From an uncultured Desulfobacter sp. (GTDB lineage: Bacteria; Desulfobacterota; Desulfobacteria; Desulfobacterales; Desulfobacteraceae), in NCBI RefSeq assembly GCF_963666145.1, contig NZ_OY762614.1, forward strand, positions 4,330,501 to 4,394,500: a stretch of 64,000 bases of DNA. Direction: 5' to 3'. Each line of letters begins with the position of its first letter. Positions within the stretch are counted from its first letter, which is position 1. This document shows positions 18,252-26,361 of the stretch, in pieces. The position numbers were made by a program, and so were the translations under genes. The notes beneath the pieces were generated by a model. It saw only the letters and a program-made list of their open reading frames with translations, had not been told where the DNA came from and searched no databases.

Positions 18252-18270
18252 CGCATGATATGCGTCGCAT
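18252..18270. promoter_or_regulatory. Overlapping ATGCG/CGCAT palindromes, possible activator site
   Basis: CGCAT-GAT-ATGCG-T-CGCAT gives three half-sites in alternating orientation, about 110 bases upstream of the sigma-54-like element at 18383. That distance suits an enhancer-binding activator. No other function is evident in this 360-base gap. The activator's identity is unknown and none is encoded in the window. Confidence 0.4.
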
Positions 18271-18381
18271 TGGGTGCGTGTTGAGCGGAAATGCTGTAAA
18301 ACTTGTGTTTTGTATAAGTATTTAATGTTTTTTTGTGTTGAATGTAATAGGTTTTCGTGAAATCATGAATAAATCAAACTT

Positions 18382-18397
18382 TGGTTTTGTTTTTGCA
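18382..18397 (+). promoter_or_regulatory. Sigma-54-like (-24/-12) promoter of the PEP-CTERM gene
   Basis: TGG at 18382-18384 and TTGCA ending near 18397 place the invariant GG and GC exactly 10 bases apart, as in -24/-12 promoters. The match outside these cores is poor (T-rich spacer). It lies 128 bases before the PEP-CTERM ATG. Exosortase substrate genes are often under sigma-54 control, which supports the call. Confidence 0.55.
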
Positions 18398-18524
18398 TAG
18401 GGCGGATGGATGGGATTTCGATTGACTGAATCCTGTCATTTGCTGGGCGGCCTATACGCTTTCAGCAGGAAAAAAGATGTAGTTTTTAATGTGTCGTTGT
18501 TTAAAGAAAAATGGAGGAATTTGT

Positions 18525-19043
18525 ATGAAAAAAAGTAGTATTATTGTTGCCGCTTGCCTTATGGTTTGCGGCTTGTTTCTGGCTCAGCCTGCGTTTGCCG
18601 CATTGTCCGGTACTGTTTGGAGCGCCACTGGCGATCAGATCATTACATTTGAAATGGACGGCGCAGACTTTGGAATTTGTAACCTTGAAGACCAAACCTA
18701 TTATAACTTGGCTGATGGTTATAATGTAATTAGCGTGGATGGCTCTGTGCTAAAACTCAATGGTGAGGAAATTTTAAATACGACCTCATTTGGTGTCTAC
18801 CTGGGTACCGGTACTGGTGACGCGTTAAGCATTGCTGACATTTCCACAACCTATACCTATGATGCGTGTTTGGGTGGGTATGTTCTGAACTTCGGATCTT
18901 CTGCAACAACTCTTTTCATCGGCGGTGCTACACCTAATGCAGGCGGCGGCAGCAGTGAAGCGCCCATCCCGACAGCAATGCTGCTGATGGGTACGGGCCT
19001 CGTCGGCCTTGCCGGTTTCAAAAGACGGATTGACGAAAATTAA
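18525..19043 (+). CDS. PEP-CTERM-type exosortase substrate
   Basis: A 172-residue secreted protein. The signal peptide is MKKSSIIVAACLMVCGLFLA, with cleavage after QPAFA. The C-terminal sorting tail is APIPT (146-150), a hydrophobic helix AMLLMGTGLVGLAGF, then KRR at 166-168. This tripartite signal is recognised by exosortases; the motif is a VPLPA-like variant, not classic PEP. The mature region is Gly/Thr/Asp-rich with two Cys and has no known domain. ATG 18525 follows GGAGG at 18512-18516; an upstream ATG at 18489 would spoil the signal peptide. It is the only substrate of this type in the window and the likely partner of the exosortase at 12062. Confidence 0.9.
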   Translation: MKKSSIIVAACLMVCGLFLAQPAFAALSGTVWSATGDQIITFEMDGADFGICNLEDQTYYNLADGYNVISVDGSVLKLNGEEILNTTSFGVYLGTGTGDALSIADISTTYTYDACLGGYVLNFGSSATTLFIGGATPNAGGGSSEAPIPTAMLLMGTGLVGLAGFKRRIDEN

Positions 19044-19101
19044 TCCAGGTTTTTAAAGACTGGGATTAAAAAAATAAGTGCAAGACAACATTAAAAACTG
19101 G

Positions 19102-19139
19102 CCGGATACCTGCAAGGGTATCCGGTTTCTTATTTTTTG
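19102..19139 (+). terminator. Intrinsic terminator after the PEP-CTERM gene
   Basis: Perfect 9-bp stem CCGGATACC (19102-19110) / GGTATCCGG (19117-19125) with a six-base loop, followed by a T-rich run to 19139. It separates the PEP-CTERM transcription unit from the export genes. Confidence 0.88.
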
Positions 19140-19259
19140 TTCGGACTGTCTTTGTCCGGTTCAATTTTATCGGTAATGAGTGATAACGCGCAACGTTTGT
19201 GTTGTTTTTTGACGCACAGTTGTGTAAACAAAAAATTTAACATTCATGGGATAAAGGGT

Positions 19260-19810
19260 ATGAAAATATTAAAAAGTTTGATTGTTGGAACCTTGATTCT
19301 GGTGTGCTGGGCCGTGACGGCCGGTGCCGGGGAGTACCGCATCGGTGCCGGGGATATGCTGGACATCAGTGTATGGAAAAATCCCGATCTCACACGGCAG
19401 CGGGTGGTTCTGCCCGACGGACCATACAGATGCCCCTGCTGGGCCAGATTATGGTTGAAGGAAAAACCGTTGTGGATCTGGAAAAGGAGCTGGAGGAAAA
19501 ACTGGCCTCCTTTGTTTCCAGCCCGGTTCTGTCCGTGAGTCTGATCCAGGTAAACAGCATGGTGGTCTATGTCATCGGCAAGGTAAACCATCCCGGACGG
19601 TTTGCCGTTCATAAAAACATCGACGTGCTCCAGGCCCTGTCCGTGGCCGGGGGGTTGACACCCTTTGCCAAGGAAAAGGAGATCGGTGTGTTCAGGAAAG
19701 TTGACGGGCAGACCCAGATTATGAATTTCAATTATGATGAGGTCTCCGAAGGAGAAAACCTGGATCAGAATATCATGCTTCAACGGGATGATGTGATCGT
19801 GGTCCGTTAG
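19260..19810 (+). pseudogene. Wza-type polysaccharide export protein, frameshifted
   Basis: The protein starts MKILKSLIVGTLILVCWAV (signal peptide), then EYRIGAGDMLDISVWKNPDL and VVLPDG, the opening of the Poly_export domain. At 19419-19420 the reading frame breaks: the continuation TIQMPLLGQIMVEGKTVVDL is one frame over and runs as a SLBB-type domain (YVIGKVNHPGRF, VLQALSVAGGLTPFA) to 19810. The junction reads as if one base is missing after GAC-GG. Everything else is intact and the neighbours depend on such an outer-membrane channel, so a very recent mutation or a sequence error is likely. If real, the product would be only ~93 residues. Confidence 0.85.
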
Positions 19811-19818
19811 GAGAACCC

Positions 19819-21057
19819 ATGAAAAAATGTCTGGCCCTGATTATTGTGCTGGTGTTGTGGTCCTGTGCCGCCCTTGCTGATCCGGACTCTGTTACGCCTT
19901 TCATCTCCATAAACCAGGAGTATTCCGACAATATTCTTTTTAGTGACGATCAGCCGGAGGCGGACTGGATTACGGCGGCTGAAGGCGGGGTGACCCTGAA
20001 GCGGAAAACCCAGCGCCTGGAAACTTTGCTGACCGGCCGTTTAAAGCAGCGGTGGTATGCCGATAACAGTGCGCTTGATGCCCTGGACGGTTTTGCATCG
20101 GGCAGTGTGGACTATCGGTTGACCGAACGGCTCTCCCTGGGCGGGACCGCCGATTATTCAAAGGATTCCACCCGGGACCGGGATACGGATACCACGGGTC
20201 TTAAGATTGCCGGTGACCGGGAAAAATATGGATTTTCGGTCTCTTCGGATTTTCTGGTTTCGGAAATAACAAAAGCCGGCATTGAGGCGACTTACGGGAA
20301 CACCGAGACAGACGAGGATGATCAACTTGAAGAGAATGACTCATTCAATGTCACCCTTTCCTTTTCAAAAAATTTGTCCGAATTTCTTCGGAATACCACA
20401 GGGCTTTTGAACTTAAGCTATTTCAGGTATACTGCTGATATTGACACCCAGTATCCCGGGGTCCTGACCAGTCGGGAGACATTCCAGGAATATACCTCGG
20501 ATACGTTCCAGTTTTCGGGCGGATTTTCCCGGCAGTTGACAGAAATTATGGACGTCTACTGTCTGGCAGGGGCAAGTTACAGTCGCACTGACGAGAAAAC
20601 AAGCGCCAAGGCCTATTTGACACAGAACGGCGCGTTGATATACCAGACGGATCTCACAGATGAACAGGCTGACACCTGGGGCGGTGTCATTTCAACGGGC
20701 ATCAACTATAAGGGACTCAAATCAACCATGGGCCTTGCGTTGTCCCGGGACATGCGCGGTGCTTCGGGCACCAATGGCGTGGTTCAGCGAACCAGCCTTT
20801 CCGGCAATGTCAGCCATCGTCTGACAGAGGAGCTGACCCTGAACCTGAACGCCTCCTGCTATTTGAATCAAAATGAACGGACAACACAGGAAGATACCGA
20901 CGATTTAACCTTTAATGTTCAGCCGGGTTTCAGATACAGGTTCACCCAAACATTCTCTTTATCCGGCTATTACAGGTATACACATCTGGATGATCGAGCT
21001 GAGGATACGCAAACAGAGCGTAACCTCTTTTCCATGACCCTGAAAAAAGAATTTTAA
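19819..21057 (+). CDS. Outer-membrane beta-barrel protein of the exopolysaccharide locus
   Basis: A 412-residue protein with a signal peptide (MKKCLALIIVLVLWSCAALA, cleaved before DPDS). The rest alternates amphipathic strands, e.g. SGSVDYRLTERLSLGGTADY and GFRYRFTQTFSLSGYYRY, and ends in the C-terminal Phe typical of barrels inserted by the BAM machinery. The family opening FISINQEYSDNILFS is characteristic of barrels found next to exosortases and Wza-like proteins. It probably forms or supports the outer-membrane exit for polysaccharide, which matters if the upstream export gene is broken. It starts 8 bases after that gene. Confidence 0.83.
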   Translation: MKKCLALIIVLVLWSCAALADPDSVTPFISINQEYSDNILFSDDQPEADWITAAEGGVTLKRKTQRLETLLTGRLKQRWYADNSALDALDGFASGSVDYRLTERLSLGGTADYSKDSTRDRDTDTTGLKIAGDREKYGFSVSSDFLVSEITKAGIEATYGNTETDEDDQLEENDSFNVTLSFSKNLSEFLRNTTGLLNLSYFRYTADIDTQYPGVLTSRETFQEYTSDTFQFSGGFSRQLTEIMDVYCLAGASYSRTDEKTSAKAYLTQNGALIYQTDLTDEQADTWGGVISTGINYKGLKSTMGLALSRDMRGASGTNGVVQRTSLSGNVSHRLTEELTLNLNASCYLNQNERTTQEDTDDLTFNVQPGFRYRFTQTFSLSGYYRYTHLDDRAEDTQTERNLFSMTLKKEF

Positions 21058-21101
21058 CAATCCCTCCCCAAAAAAGGATTGTTTTTTAACCACCGAGCCC
21101 T

Positions 21102-21241
21102 TCTCTGTGCTCTCTGTGTTCTCTGTGGTTAAATAAAAAGAGAGGGCGAAACCCTTGATTATGTATTCAATCCCTTCGGGATTTTATGTTTTTAAACCAC
21201 AGAGAGCACAGAGAACACAGAGGGTTTGGCTGTCGCCAAAC
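21102..21241. repeat. CACAGAG repeat, complete inverted pair
   Basis: Left arm 21102-21130 ends CTCTGTGGTT and right arm 21195-21223 starts AACCACAGAG. The centre has the AATCCC-TTC-GGGATT hairpin (21169-21183) followed by TTATGTTTTT. A further hairpin GTTTGGC-TGTC-GCCAAAC (21224-21241) abuts the right arm. It occupies the 239-base gap between the barrel and Wzz genes. Confidence 0.85.
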
Positions 21242-21296
21242 CGATGACGGCATATATTAACCTAGGTTTTAAAAAATTTAACAGATAGGCGAAGAG

Positions 21297-22910
21297 ATGG
21301 AAGAACAAATACTGACCCCCAGCGATTATCTGGCAATTTTGAAAAGACGAAGATGGGCACTGATCATACCTTTTGCGGCGATTGTCCTGATAGCGGCGCT
21401 GACAGCCCTGATCTGGCCCCCGTCTTATCAGTCAACGGCCACCATTCTCATTGAACAGCGTGAAATTCCGGCAGAGTATGTGACATCAAGCATGACCACC
21501 TTTGCAGAACAGCGCATGCAGAGCATCAAGCAGCGGGTGTTAACCTCTAAACAGCTCCAGGAACTGATTTTACGATTTAATCTGTATCCAAACCTGCGGG
21601 ATAAAATGGGCATAGATCAAATTGTCGACAAAATGCGCGACCAGATCATCTTGACCCCGGTGAATGTTGAAATTGCCGACCGCAAGTCCGGCAGAACCGC
21701 CACGGCCACCATTGCATTTACCTTGAGTTTTGAAGGGGACAGTGCCAGGCAGGCCCAGCAGGTGGCGGATACCATTACCACGCTTTTTCTCAAAGAGGAT
21801 TTAAAGGTCCGGACCGAGCAGGCCTCTTCTACCCTGGGCTTTCTGAAGACAGAAAAGGAGAGAATCAAGGACGAACTGGCTGAGTATGAAGGGCAGCTGG
21901 CCCGATTCAAAAAAGAGAACGCCGATTCCCTGCCCCAGGTGTACCAGTTGAACATGCAGGGCCTGGACAATACCGAGCGCAATATTGAAGCGGCCAAGGA
22001 AAGCATAAGAACCCTGCAGGAGAAGAAAGAGGCCCTGGAAGAGGAGCTGTTCAATACCCCCAAAGAGATGGATGATCTTCTTGCCGACGGCGCACCAAAA
22101 GATGAGGACGAACAGCGTCTGGAAATGCTGAAGCTGGAACTGATCAACCTGAGGACCCAGTTTTCCGACCGCTATCCGGATGTCCGGAAGAAAAAAGAGG
22201 AGATCGCAGAGGTCGCTGCCAAGGTAGAAAAGAAAAAGAGGGAAAAAGCCCAGTCGCCCGATGAGCAATCCCGGAAAAATCCTGCCTATGTGACCCTCTC
22301 CTCAAAACTGGCCGGCATCAGATCAGATATTGATTCCACACGGAACATGATCAAGGATCTTATGGACCAGGCTGAGGGTTACAAGAAACGGCTGGCCGCA
22401 ACCCCCGGTGTGGAGGAAAAATACAATGCCATTCTGACAGAGCGAAATAGCCTGAATATCAAATATAATGAGCTGCAGGCCAAAATGCTCGAAGCGGATA
22501 TGGCCAAAAAGCTTGAGTCCGAACAGAAAGGTGAACGCTTTACCCTGGTGGAAGCGGCCAAGCTGCCTGAAAAACCCTCCAAGCCCAACCGGCTGGCCAT
22601 CGTTCTGATCGGATTTGTGCTGGGGATGGGTGCCGGTGTGGGACTGGCGGCTGTCATGGAGTTTTCCGACACATCCGTTCGGGATGCGGATGCGCTTTCC
22701 CGGGCTACGGGCATGCCGGTGCTTACGGTGGTGCCGGTCATTGAGACCCAGCAGGAGCTGGCAAAAAAACGGCTGAAAGTATGGGTAACATGTATCGGGG
22801 TGGTTGTGGCCGTGGTCGTGGTGGTTGTTTTATTTAACGCCTACGTCATGGACCTGGATGTGCTGTGGGTTAAGATCATGCGCAGAATAGAATTAATAGG
22901 GAGTATGTAA
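21297..22910 (+). CDS. Wzz/GumC-type chain-length determinant (exosortase-locus type)
   Basis: A 537-residue polysaccharide co-polymerase. N-terminal cytoplasmic segment LTPSDYLAILKRRRWAL, first membrane helix at ~26-46, then the Wzz domain (YQSTATILIEQREIPAEYV). A long periplasmic coiled coil spans ~185-380, and the second helix (~445-465) is preceded by the proline-rich KLPEKPSKPNRLA. An extra C-terminal helix (VAVVVVVVLFNAYVM) extends it beyond the usual end. It controls chain length with the polymerase, channel and tyrosine kinase. The kinase is encoded separately just downstream, 28 bases away. Confidence 0.88.
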   Translation: MEEQILTPSDYLAILKRRRWALIIPFAAIVLIAALTALIWPPSYQSTATILIEQREIPAEYVTSSMTTFAEQRMQSIKQRVLTSKQLQELILRFNLYPNLRDKMGIDQIVDKMRDQIILTPVNVEIADRKSGRTATATIAFTLSFEGDSARQAQQVADTITTLFLKEDLKVRTEQASSTLGFLKTEKERIKDELAEYEGQLARFKKENADSLPQVYQLNMQGLDNTERNIEAAKESIRTLQEKKEALEEELFNTPKEMDDLLADGAPKDEDEQRLEMLKLELINLRTQFSDRYPDVRKKKEEIAEVAAKVEKKKREKAQSPDEQSRKNPAYVTLSSKLAGIRSDIDSTRNMIKDLMDQAEGYKKRLAATPGVEEKYNAILTERNSLNIKYNELQAKMLEADMAKKLESEQKGERFTLVEAAKLPEKPSKPNRLAIVLIGFVLGMGAGVGLAAVMEFSDTSVRDADALSRATGMPVLTVVPVIETQQELAKKRLKVWVTCIGVVVAVVVVVVLFNAYVMDLDVLWVKIMRRIELIGSM

Positions 22911-22938
22911 AAGACTCCCCTCCAAGAGGTTTATTTAT

Positions 22939-23721
22939 ATGAAATTGAGAAAAGCCCTTGAACGGGCACAAAGCCAACGGCAGCAGACCACGGAATCGAC
23001 CGGGGATGCCAACGTTCAGACGCCCAGGAAAGATGGGTGGGCTGCGCCGGTTTATTCCAATTCCCAATCCGGCCGGATTGATCCCGAGGTGGCCGAACGC
23101 TACCGGAGCGTCTGCCTGAACCCCAGTGCTGCAGAAATTGAGCAATACAAGATTTTAAGAACCCACATCAAAAACCGGTCCGCCGACAAACCCATCAAGA
23201 CCGTTATGGTTACCAGTGCCTGGTCCGAAGAGGGAAAAACCGTGACCTGTATCAACCTGGGCCTGGTGTTCTCCCGGTCCATGAATCAGACCGTGCTCCT
23301 GGTGGACTGTGACCTTAAGGGGCAGGACATCCATCGCTACCTGGGTGTGGAAAGCAAGAGCAGTCTGATTGATTATTTCCTGGATGATACACCGCTGAAC
23401 GATTTGATCGTCTGGCCCGGGGTGGATAAGCTGACCATGATTTCCGGCAGCCGGACCATTATGGACTCGTCGGAGCTGTTGTCCTCGCACCTGATGGCAC
23501 AGCTGGTTCAGGAGATGAAAGAGCGGTATGATGACCGGTTTGTATTTTTTGATGCGCCGCCGGTCCTGGAGCGGTCCGAGGCCATTTCTCTTGCCCCGCT
23601 CATGGATGGTGTGATCATGGTGGTGGAAGCCGGGAAAACATCCAAAAAAGATATTATCAAGGCGGCAAATCTTCTGCCCAAGGAAAATTTTCTTGGCTTT
23701 GTGCTGAATAAACAGAAATAA
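22939..23721 (+). CDS. Bacterial tyrosine autokinase (CpsD/CapB-like)
   Basis: A 260-residue BY-kinase, the cytoplasmic ATPase partner of the Wzz-type protein. Walker A is TSAWSEEGKT (~92-101), Walker A' is VLLVDCDLKG (~119-128), and RFVFFDAPPVLE is Walker B-like. The N-terminal 60 residues are polar and low-complexity. The C-terminus FVLNKQK lacks the usual Tyr-rich tail, so autophosphorylation sites, if any, must lie elsewhere. Matches the kinase type found in exosortase loci. The next gene starts 2 bases after its stop. Confidence 0.87.
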   Translation: MKLRKALERAQSQRQQTTESTGDANVQTPRKDGWAAPVYSNSQSGRIDPEVAERYRSVCLNPSAAEIEQYKILRTHIKNRSADKPIKTVMVTSAWSEEGKTVTCINLGLVFSRSMNQTVLLVDCDLKGQDIHRYLGVESKSSLIDYFLDDTPLNDLIVWPGVDKLTMISGSRTIMDSSELLSSHLMAQLVQEMKERYDDRFVFFDAPPVLERSEAISLAPLMDGVIMVVEAGKTSKKDIIKAANLLPKENFLGFVLNKQK

Positions 23722-23723
23722 TT

Positions 23724-24809
23724 ATGTATACCAAGTTTTTCAATCTAAAAGAAAAGCCGTTTAACCTGGTTCCCAATCCCAATTACCTCTACAGCAGTTC
23801 CAAGCATGAAAATGCCATGTCCTTTCTGGAGTACGGGCTGTCGGAGAAAATCGGATTTGTCATGCTCACCGGGGAGATCGGTATCGGCAAAACCACATTG
23901 ATCCGTAACCTGCTGAACAAGGTCGATGCGGATATGGATGTGGGGGTTGTTTTCAACACCAATGTGGTTTCCAATGATCTGATCTACCTGATTTTAACTG
24001 AGTTTGACATTCCTTACGAGGATGGGATCAGTAAAGCCCGCGCCCTGGATATCTTTTACCGGTTTCTAATTGAAAAATATGCGGCCGGCCGCAACGTTCT
24101 GCTCATCATTGATGAGGCCCAGAATCTGTCCCATGAGGTGCTCGAAGAGGTCCGCATGCTGTCCAATCTCCAGACCGATGAGGATCTTTTGATTCAGATC
24201 ATGATCGTGGGGCAGCCCAATCTGCGCAGGATGATTGAAGATCCCAAACTGGAACAGTTTGCCCAGCGCATATCGGTGAGTTATCATATGACCGCCATGG
24301 ACAATGAGGAGACCCACGCCTACATTTCCCACCGGATTGCCCGGGCCGGCGGCGATCCCTGCCTTTTCCCCGCCAATGTGGTTGAAAAGATTTATGAGCT
24401 CTCCCGGGGGATTCCCCGAACCATTAATCTTTTATGCGATGCTGTGCTGGTTTATGCCTATGCCGATGATAAACATGCCATCACCCTGGATCTGCTTGAC
24501 CAGGTGGTTGAGGACAAGGGCGGATTGGGCATTTTCACCAAAGACCGGCAGAAAACCGAAGAACCGGTGCCTGAAATTGAATCCGTGCCGGATGAGGGTG
24601 TGATGAACCGGATTATCAGCCTGGAACAGCGCATGGACCGCATGGCCGAATCCTTTGAAAAGCAATTGTCCCGTGTGGCGGACAAGGCCGAACGTTCCAG
24701 GGATGCGCTCATCGAGCAATTGAAAGTCCAGCTTCAGGAAGAACAGACCCGGTATAAAAATCTGGAACAAAAATATTTGAAACTATGTGGTGAGAAAACC
24801 GTGTTGTAG
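23724..24809 (+). CDS. ExeA-like AAA ATPase of exosortase loci
   Basis: A 361-residue AAA ATPase of the general secretion ExeA type. It begins MYTKFFNLKEKPFNLVPNPN, the family signature. Walker A is GEIGIGKTTL (~47-56), Walker B is VLLIIDEAQNL, and an arginine-finger region ISRGIPRTINLL-like motif (LSRGIPRTINLLC) is present. The last 70 residues form a coiled coil (LEQRMDRMAESFEKQ onward). This ATPase is a regular member of exosortase/exopolysaccharide operons, with unknown mechanism. It is the last gene of the locus; an intrinsic terminator follows at 24868. Confidence 0.87.
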   Translation: MYTKFFNLKEKPFNLVPNPNYLYSSSKHENAMSFLEYGLSEKIGFVMLTGEIGIGKTTLIRNLLNKVDADMDVGVVFNTNVVSNDLIYLILTEFDIPYEDGISKARALDIFYRFLIEKYAAGRNVLLIIDEAQNLSHEVLEEVRMLSNLQTDEDLLIQIMIVGQPNLRRMIEDPKLEQFAQRISVSYHMTAMDNEETHAYISHRIARAGGDPCLFPANVVEKIYELSRGIPRTINLLCDAVLVYAYADDKHAITLDLLDQVVEDKGGLGIFTKDRQKTEEPVPEIESVPDEGVMNRIISLEQRMDRMAESFEKQLSRVADKAERSRDALIEQLKVQLQEEQTRYKNLEQKYLKLCGEKTVL

Positions 24810-24867
24810 AATTAGATTTTTATAGCGCGTTTCTTCTTTTGCAAAAAGTTAATTCGCGAACACCAAG

Positions 24868-24901
24868 AAACCCCTGGGATAAAATACCAGGGGTTTTTTT
24901 G
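24868..24901 (+). terminator. Intrinsic terminator ending the exopolysaccharide operon
   Basis: Stem AAACCCCTGG (24868-24877) pairs with CCAGGGGTTT (24887-24896) around a nine-base loop, followed by a T run to 24901. It lies 58 bases after the ATPase stop and upstream of ybaK. Confidence 0.88.
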
Positions 24902-24979
24902 TTTCTAAAGCCTTTAAGAACCTTATACAAACATGATAAACATAGAGCTTTAAAAATAAAAGAGTGGGAAAACGGACGA

Positions 24980-25447
24980 ATGACACCAGCCATTGATACA
25001 GCCAAAAAGGCAAAAGTTGATTTTAAACTTCATGAATACAGCCATGACCCCAGGGCCGCGTCCTATGGGCAGGAGGCGGCTGAAAAACTTGGGGTTGACC
25101 CGGATCAGGTGTTCAAAACCCTGGTGGTGGCAATGAACGGCAAGGATCTCGGTGTTGCGGTTCTGCCGGTGTCATGCCAGTTGAATTTAAAATTGTTTGC
25201 CAAGGCCATGGGGGTAAAAAAAGCGGCCATGGCAGACCAAAAGCAAGTGGAAAAGACCACCGGCTATATCCTGGGCGGTGTCAGTCCCATCGGACAGAAG
25301 AAAAGATTGCCGACGGTGATTCATGATGCGGCAAAAAATTTTAAGACAATGTTTGTCAGTGCCGGGAAACGGGGGCTTGACATTGAACTGGCACCGGACG
25401 ATCTGGTCAAGCTGACCCGGGGAAAATTTGACCGGATCTGCGAATAA
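24980..25447 (+). CDS. ybaK: Cys-tRNA(Pro)/Cys-tRNA(Cys) deacylase YbaK
   Basis: A 155-residue YbaK/EbsC protein that hydrolyses mischarged aminoacyl-tRNA in trans. Diagnostic blocks: FKLHEYSHDPRAASYGQEAA, VFKTLVVAMNGKDLGVAVLP (with the conserved KTL lysine), TGYILGGVSPIGQKKRLPTV and FVSAGKRGLDIELAPDDL. ATG 24980 gives the family length; an upstream extension would read through the terminator at 24868-24901. It appears to be a separate transcription unit. Confidence 0.9.
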   Translation: MTPAIDTAKKAKVDFKLHEYSHDPRAASYGQEAAEKLGVDPDQVFKTLVVAMNGKDLGVAVLPVSCQLNLKLFAKAMGVKKAAMADQKQVEKTTGYILGGVSPIGQKKRLPTVIHDAAKNFKTMFVSAGKRGLDIELAPDDLVKLTRGKFDRICE

Positions 25448-25496
25448 CAGCCAGATAACCAGGTCCAGCCCACAACGAACTTTTTAAAGAGAGCGC

Positions 25497-25895
25497 ATGA
25501 ATAAAAAAGATTTGAAACGTGTTGTTGATTCGGCGTTATGGTTTTTATTCTGTTTTATCCTGGGAACCGGGTTAATGCTCCATTACAGGCTTGTGCCCGG
25601 ATTTCAGGGGGGTGCCGGTGTTAACTTTTTCTGGATATCCCGCCATGGATGGGGGAATATTCATTTCTGGGCGTCCTGTCTGTTTGTCGCTTGTTTAAGT
25701 GTTCATCTCTATTTGAACGTTAAAACCATTAAATTGATTGTTGCAGATAAGTCGAACCGCAAGGCTGCGGTGCTGTTGGGCATCGGCATTTTTGTGGTGA
25801 TGTTTTTTCTATTGTTTCCCGTATTTCATGGACAAAGCGGGTATGGGAACGGGAACTATCACCGGGGGCAGCAGTTCCGGCAATTGTTTCGATAA
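25497..25895 (+). CDS. Small DUF4405-like membrane protein
   Basis: A 132-residue protein with three or four membrane helices. The pattern SRHGWGNIHFWASCLFVACLSVHLYLN, with histidines spaced along paired helices, resembles DUF4405/cytochrome b561-like membrane domains that may bind haem. The tail is Gly/Gln-rich (HGQSGYGNGNYHRGQQ). SD-like AAAGAGAGCGC precedes ATG 25497. A second small protein with a related helix lies convergent at 25928-26143. An electron-transfer role is inferred from the histidine pattern only. Confidence 0.7.
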   Translation: MNKKDLKRVVDSALWFLFCFILGTGLMLHYRLVPGFQGGAGVNFFWISRHGWGNIHFWASCLFVACLSVHLYLNVKTIKLIVADKSNRKAAVLLGIGIFVVMFFLLFPVFHGQSGYGNGNYHRGQQFRQLFR

Positions 25896-25927
25896 CGCCT
25901 TGCTCACACCCTGGTCAGGGGGCGATG

Positions 25928-26143
25928 TTATGATTTAAAACGCTGCAATAGATTTTTTTTAACCCAATACCAGTTAAGATACAGATGGTAGATAGCAAGA
26001 ACGACCAATACCCATCCGCATTTGTGCAGCAATTCAAATAAAAATTTTGGCAAGATGTCGTGAAGTGTGCCGGATATGGCTTGTATTAACAAGGCAAGGC
26101 CCAGCAATGGATTGACTATGGTCAGTTGCTTTTGTTTGTTCAT
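25928..26143 (-). CDS. Small DUF4405-like two-helix membrane protein
   Basis: A 71-residue protein starting MNKQKQLTIVNPLLGLALL. It has two membrane helices with His residues: SGTLHDILPKF and LLHKCGWVLVVLAIYHLYLN. The second matches the HGxxG...HLxLN helix of the convergent neighbour at 25497, so the two look like halves or relatives of one family. ATG 26143 is chosen because ATGGAGACGATTCC on the minus strand supplies GGAGA at good spacing; upstream in-frame codons add only a hydrophilic leader. Function unknown. Confidence 0.66.
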   Translation of the reverse strand: MNKQKQLTIVNPLLGLALLIQAISGTLHDILPKFLFELLHKCGWVLVVLAIYHLYLNWYWVKKNLLQRFKS

Positions 26144-26361
26144 GGAATCGTCTCCATATTCATTGAATATATAAGACACATATACCAAAGAACTGTTAGT
26201 GGTGTATGAGAGACTTGATTAAAAAAAACTGTTCTTCATGGGTCAGGGATGTTAAAAAAACCGCTCAGGTTGAAACACAATAACGAAACAAAAACTTTAA
26301 AATTTAACATTGATATTATGGCCGCGTCTGCTCTCGCCGCCGGTAAGTAATTAGGAAGAGG

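Noticed and set aside
24839..24979. Upstream extension of ybaK
   Set aside because: It reads through an intrinsic terminator and adds 47 non-homologous residues.
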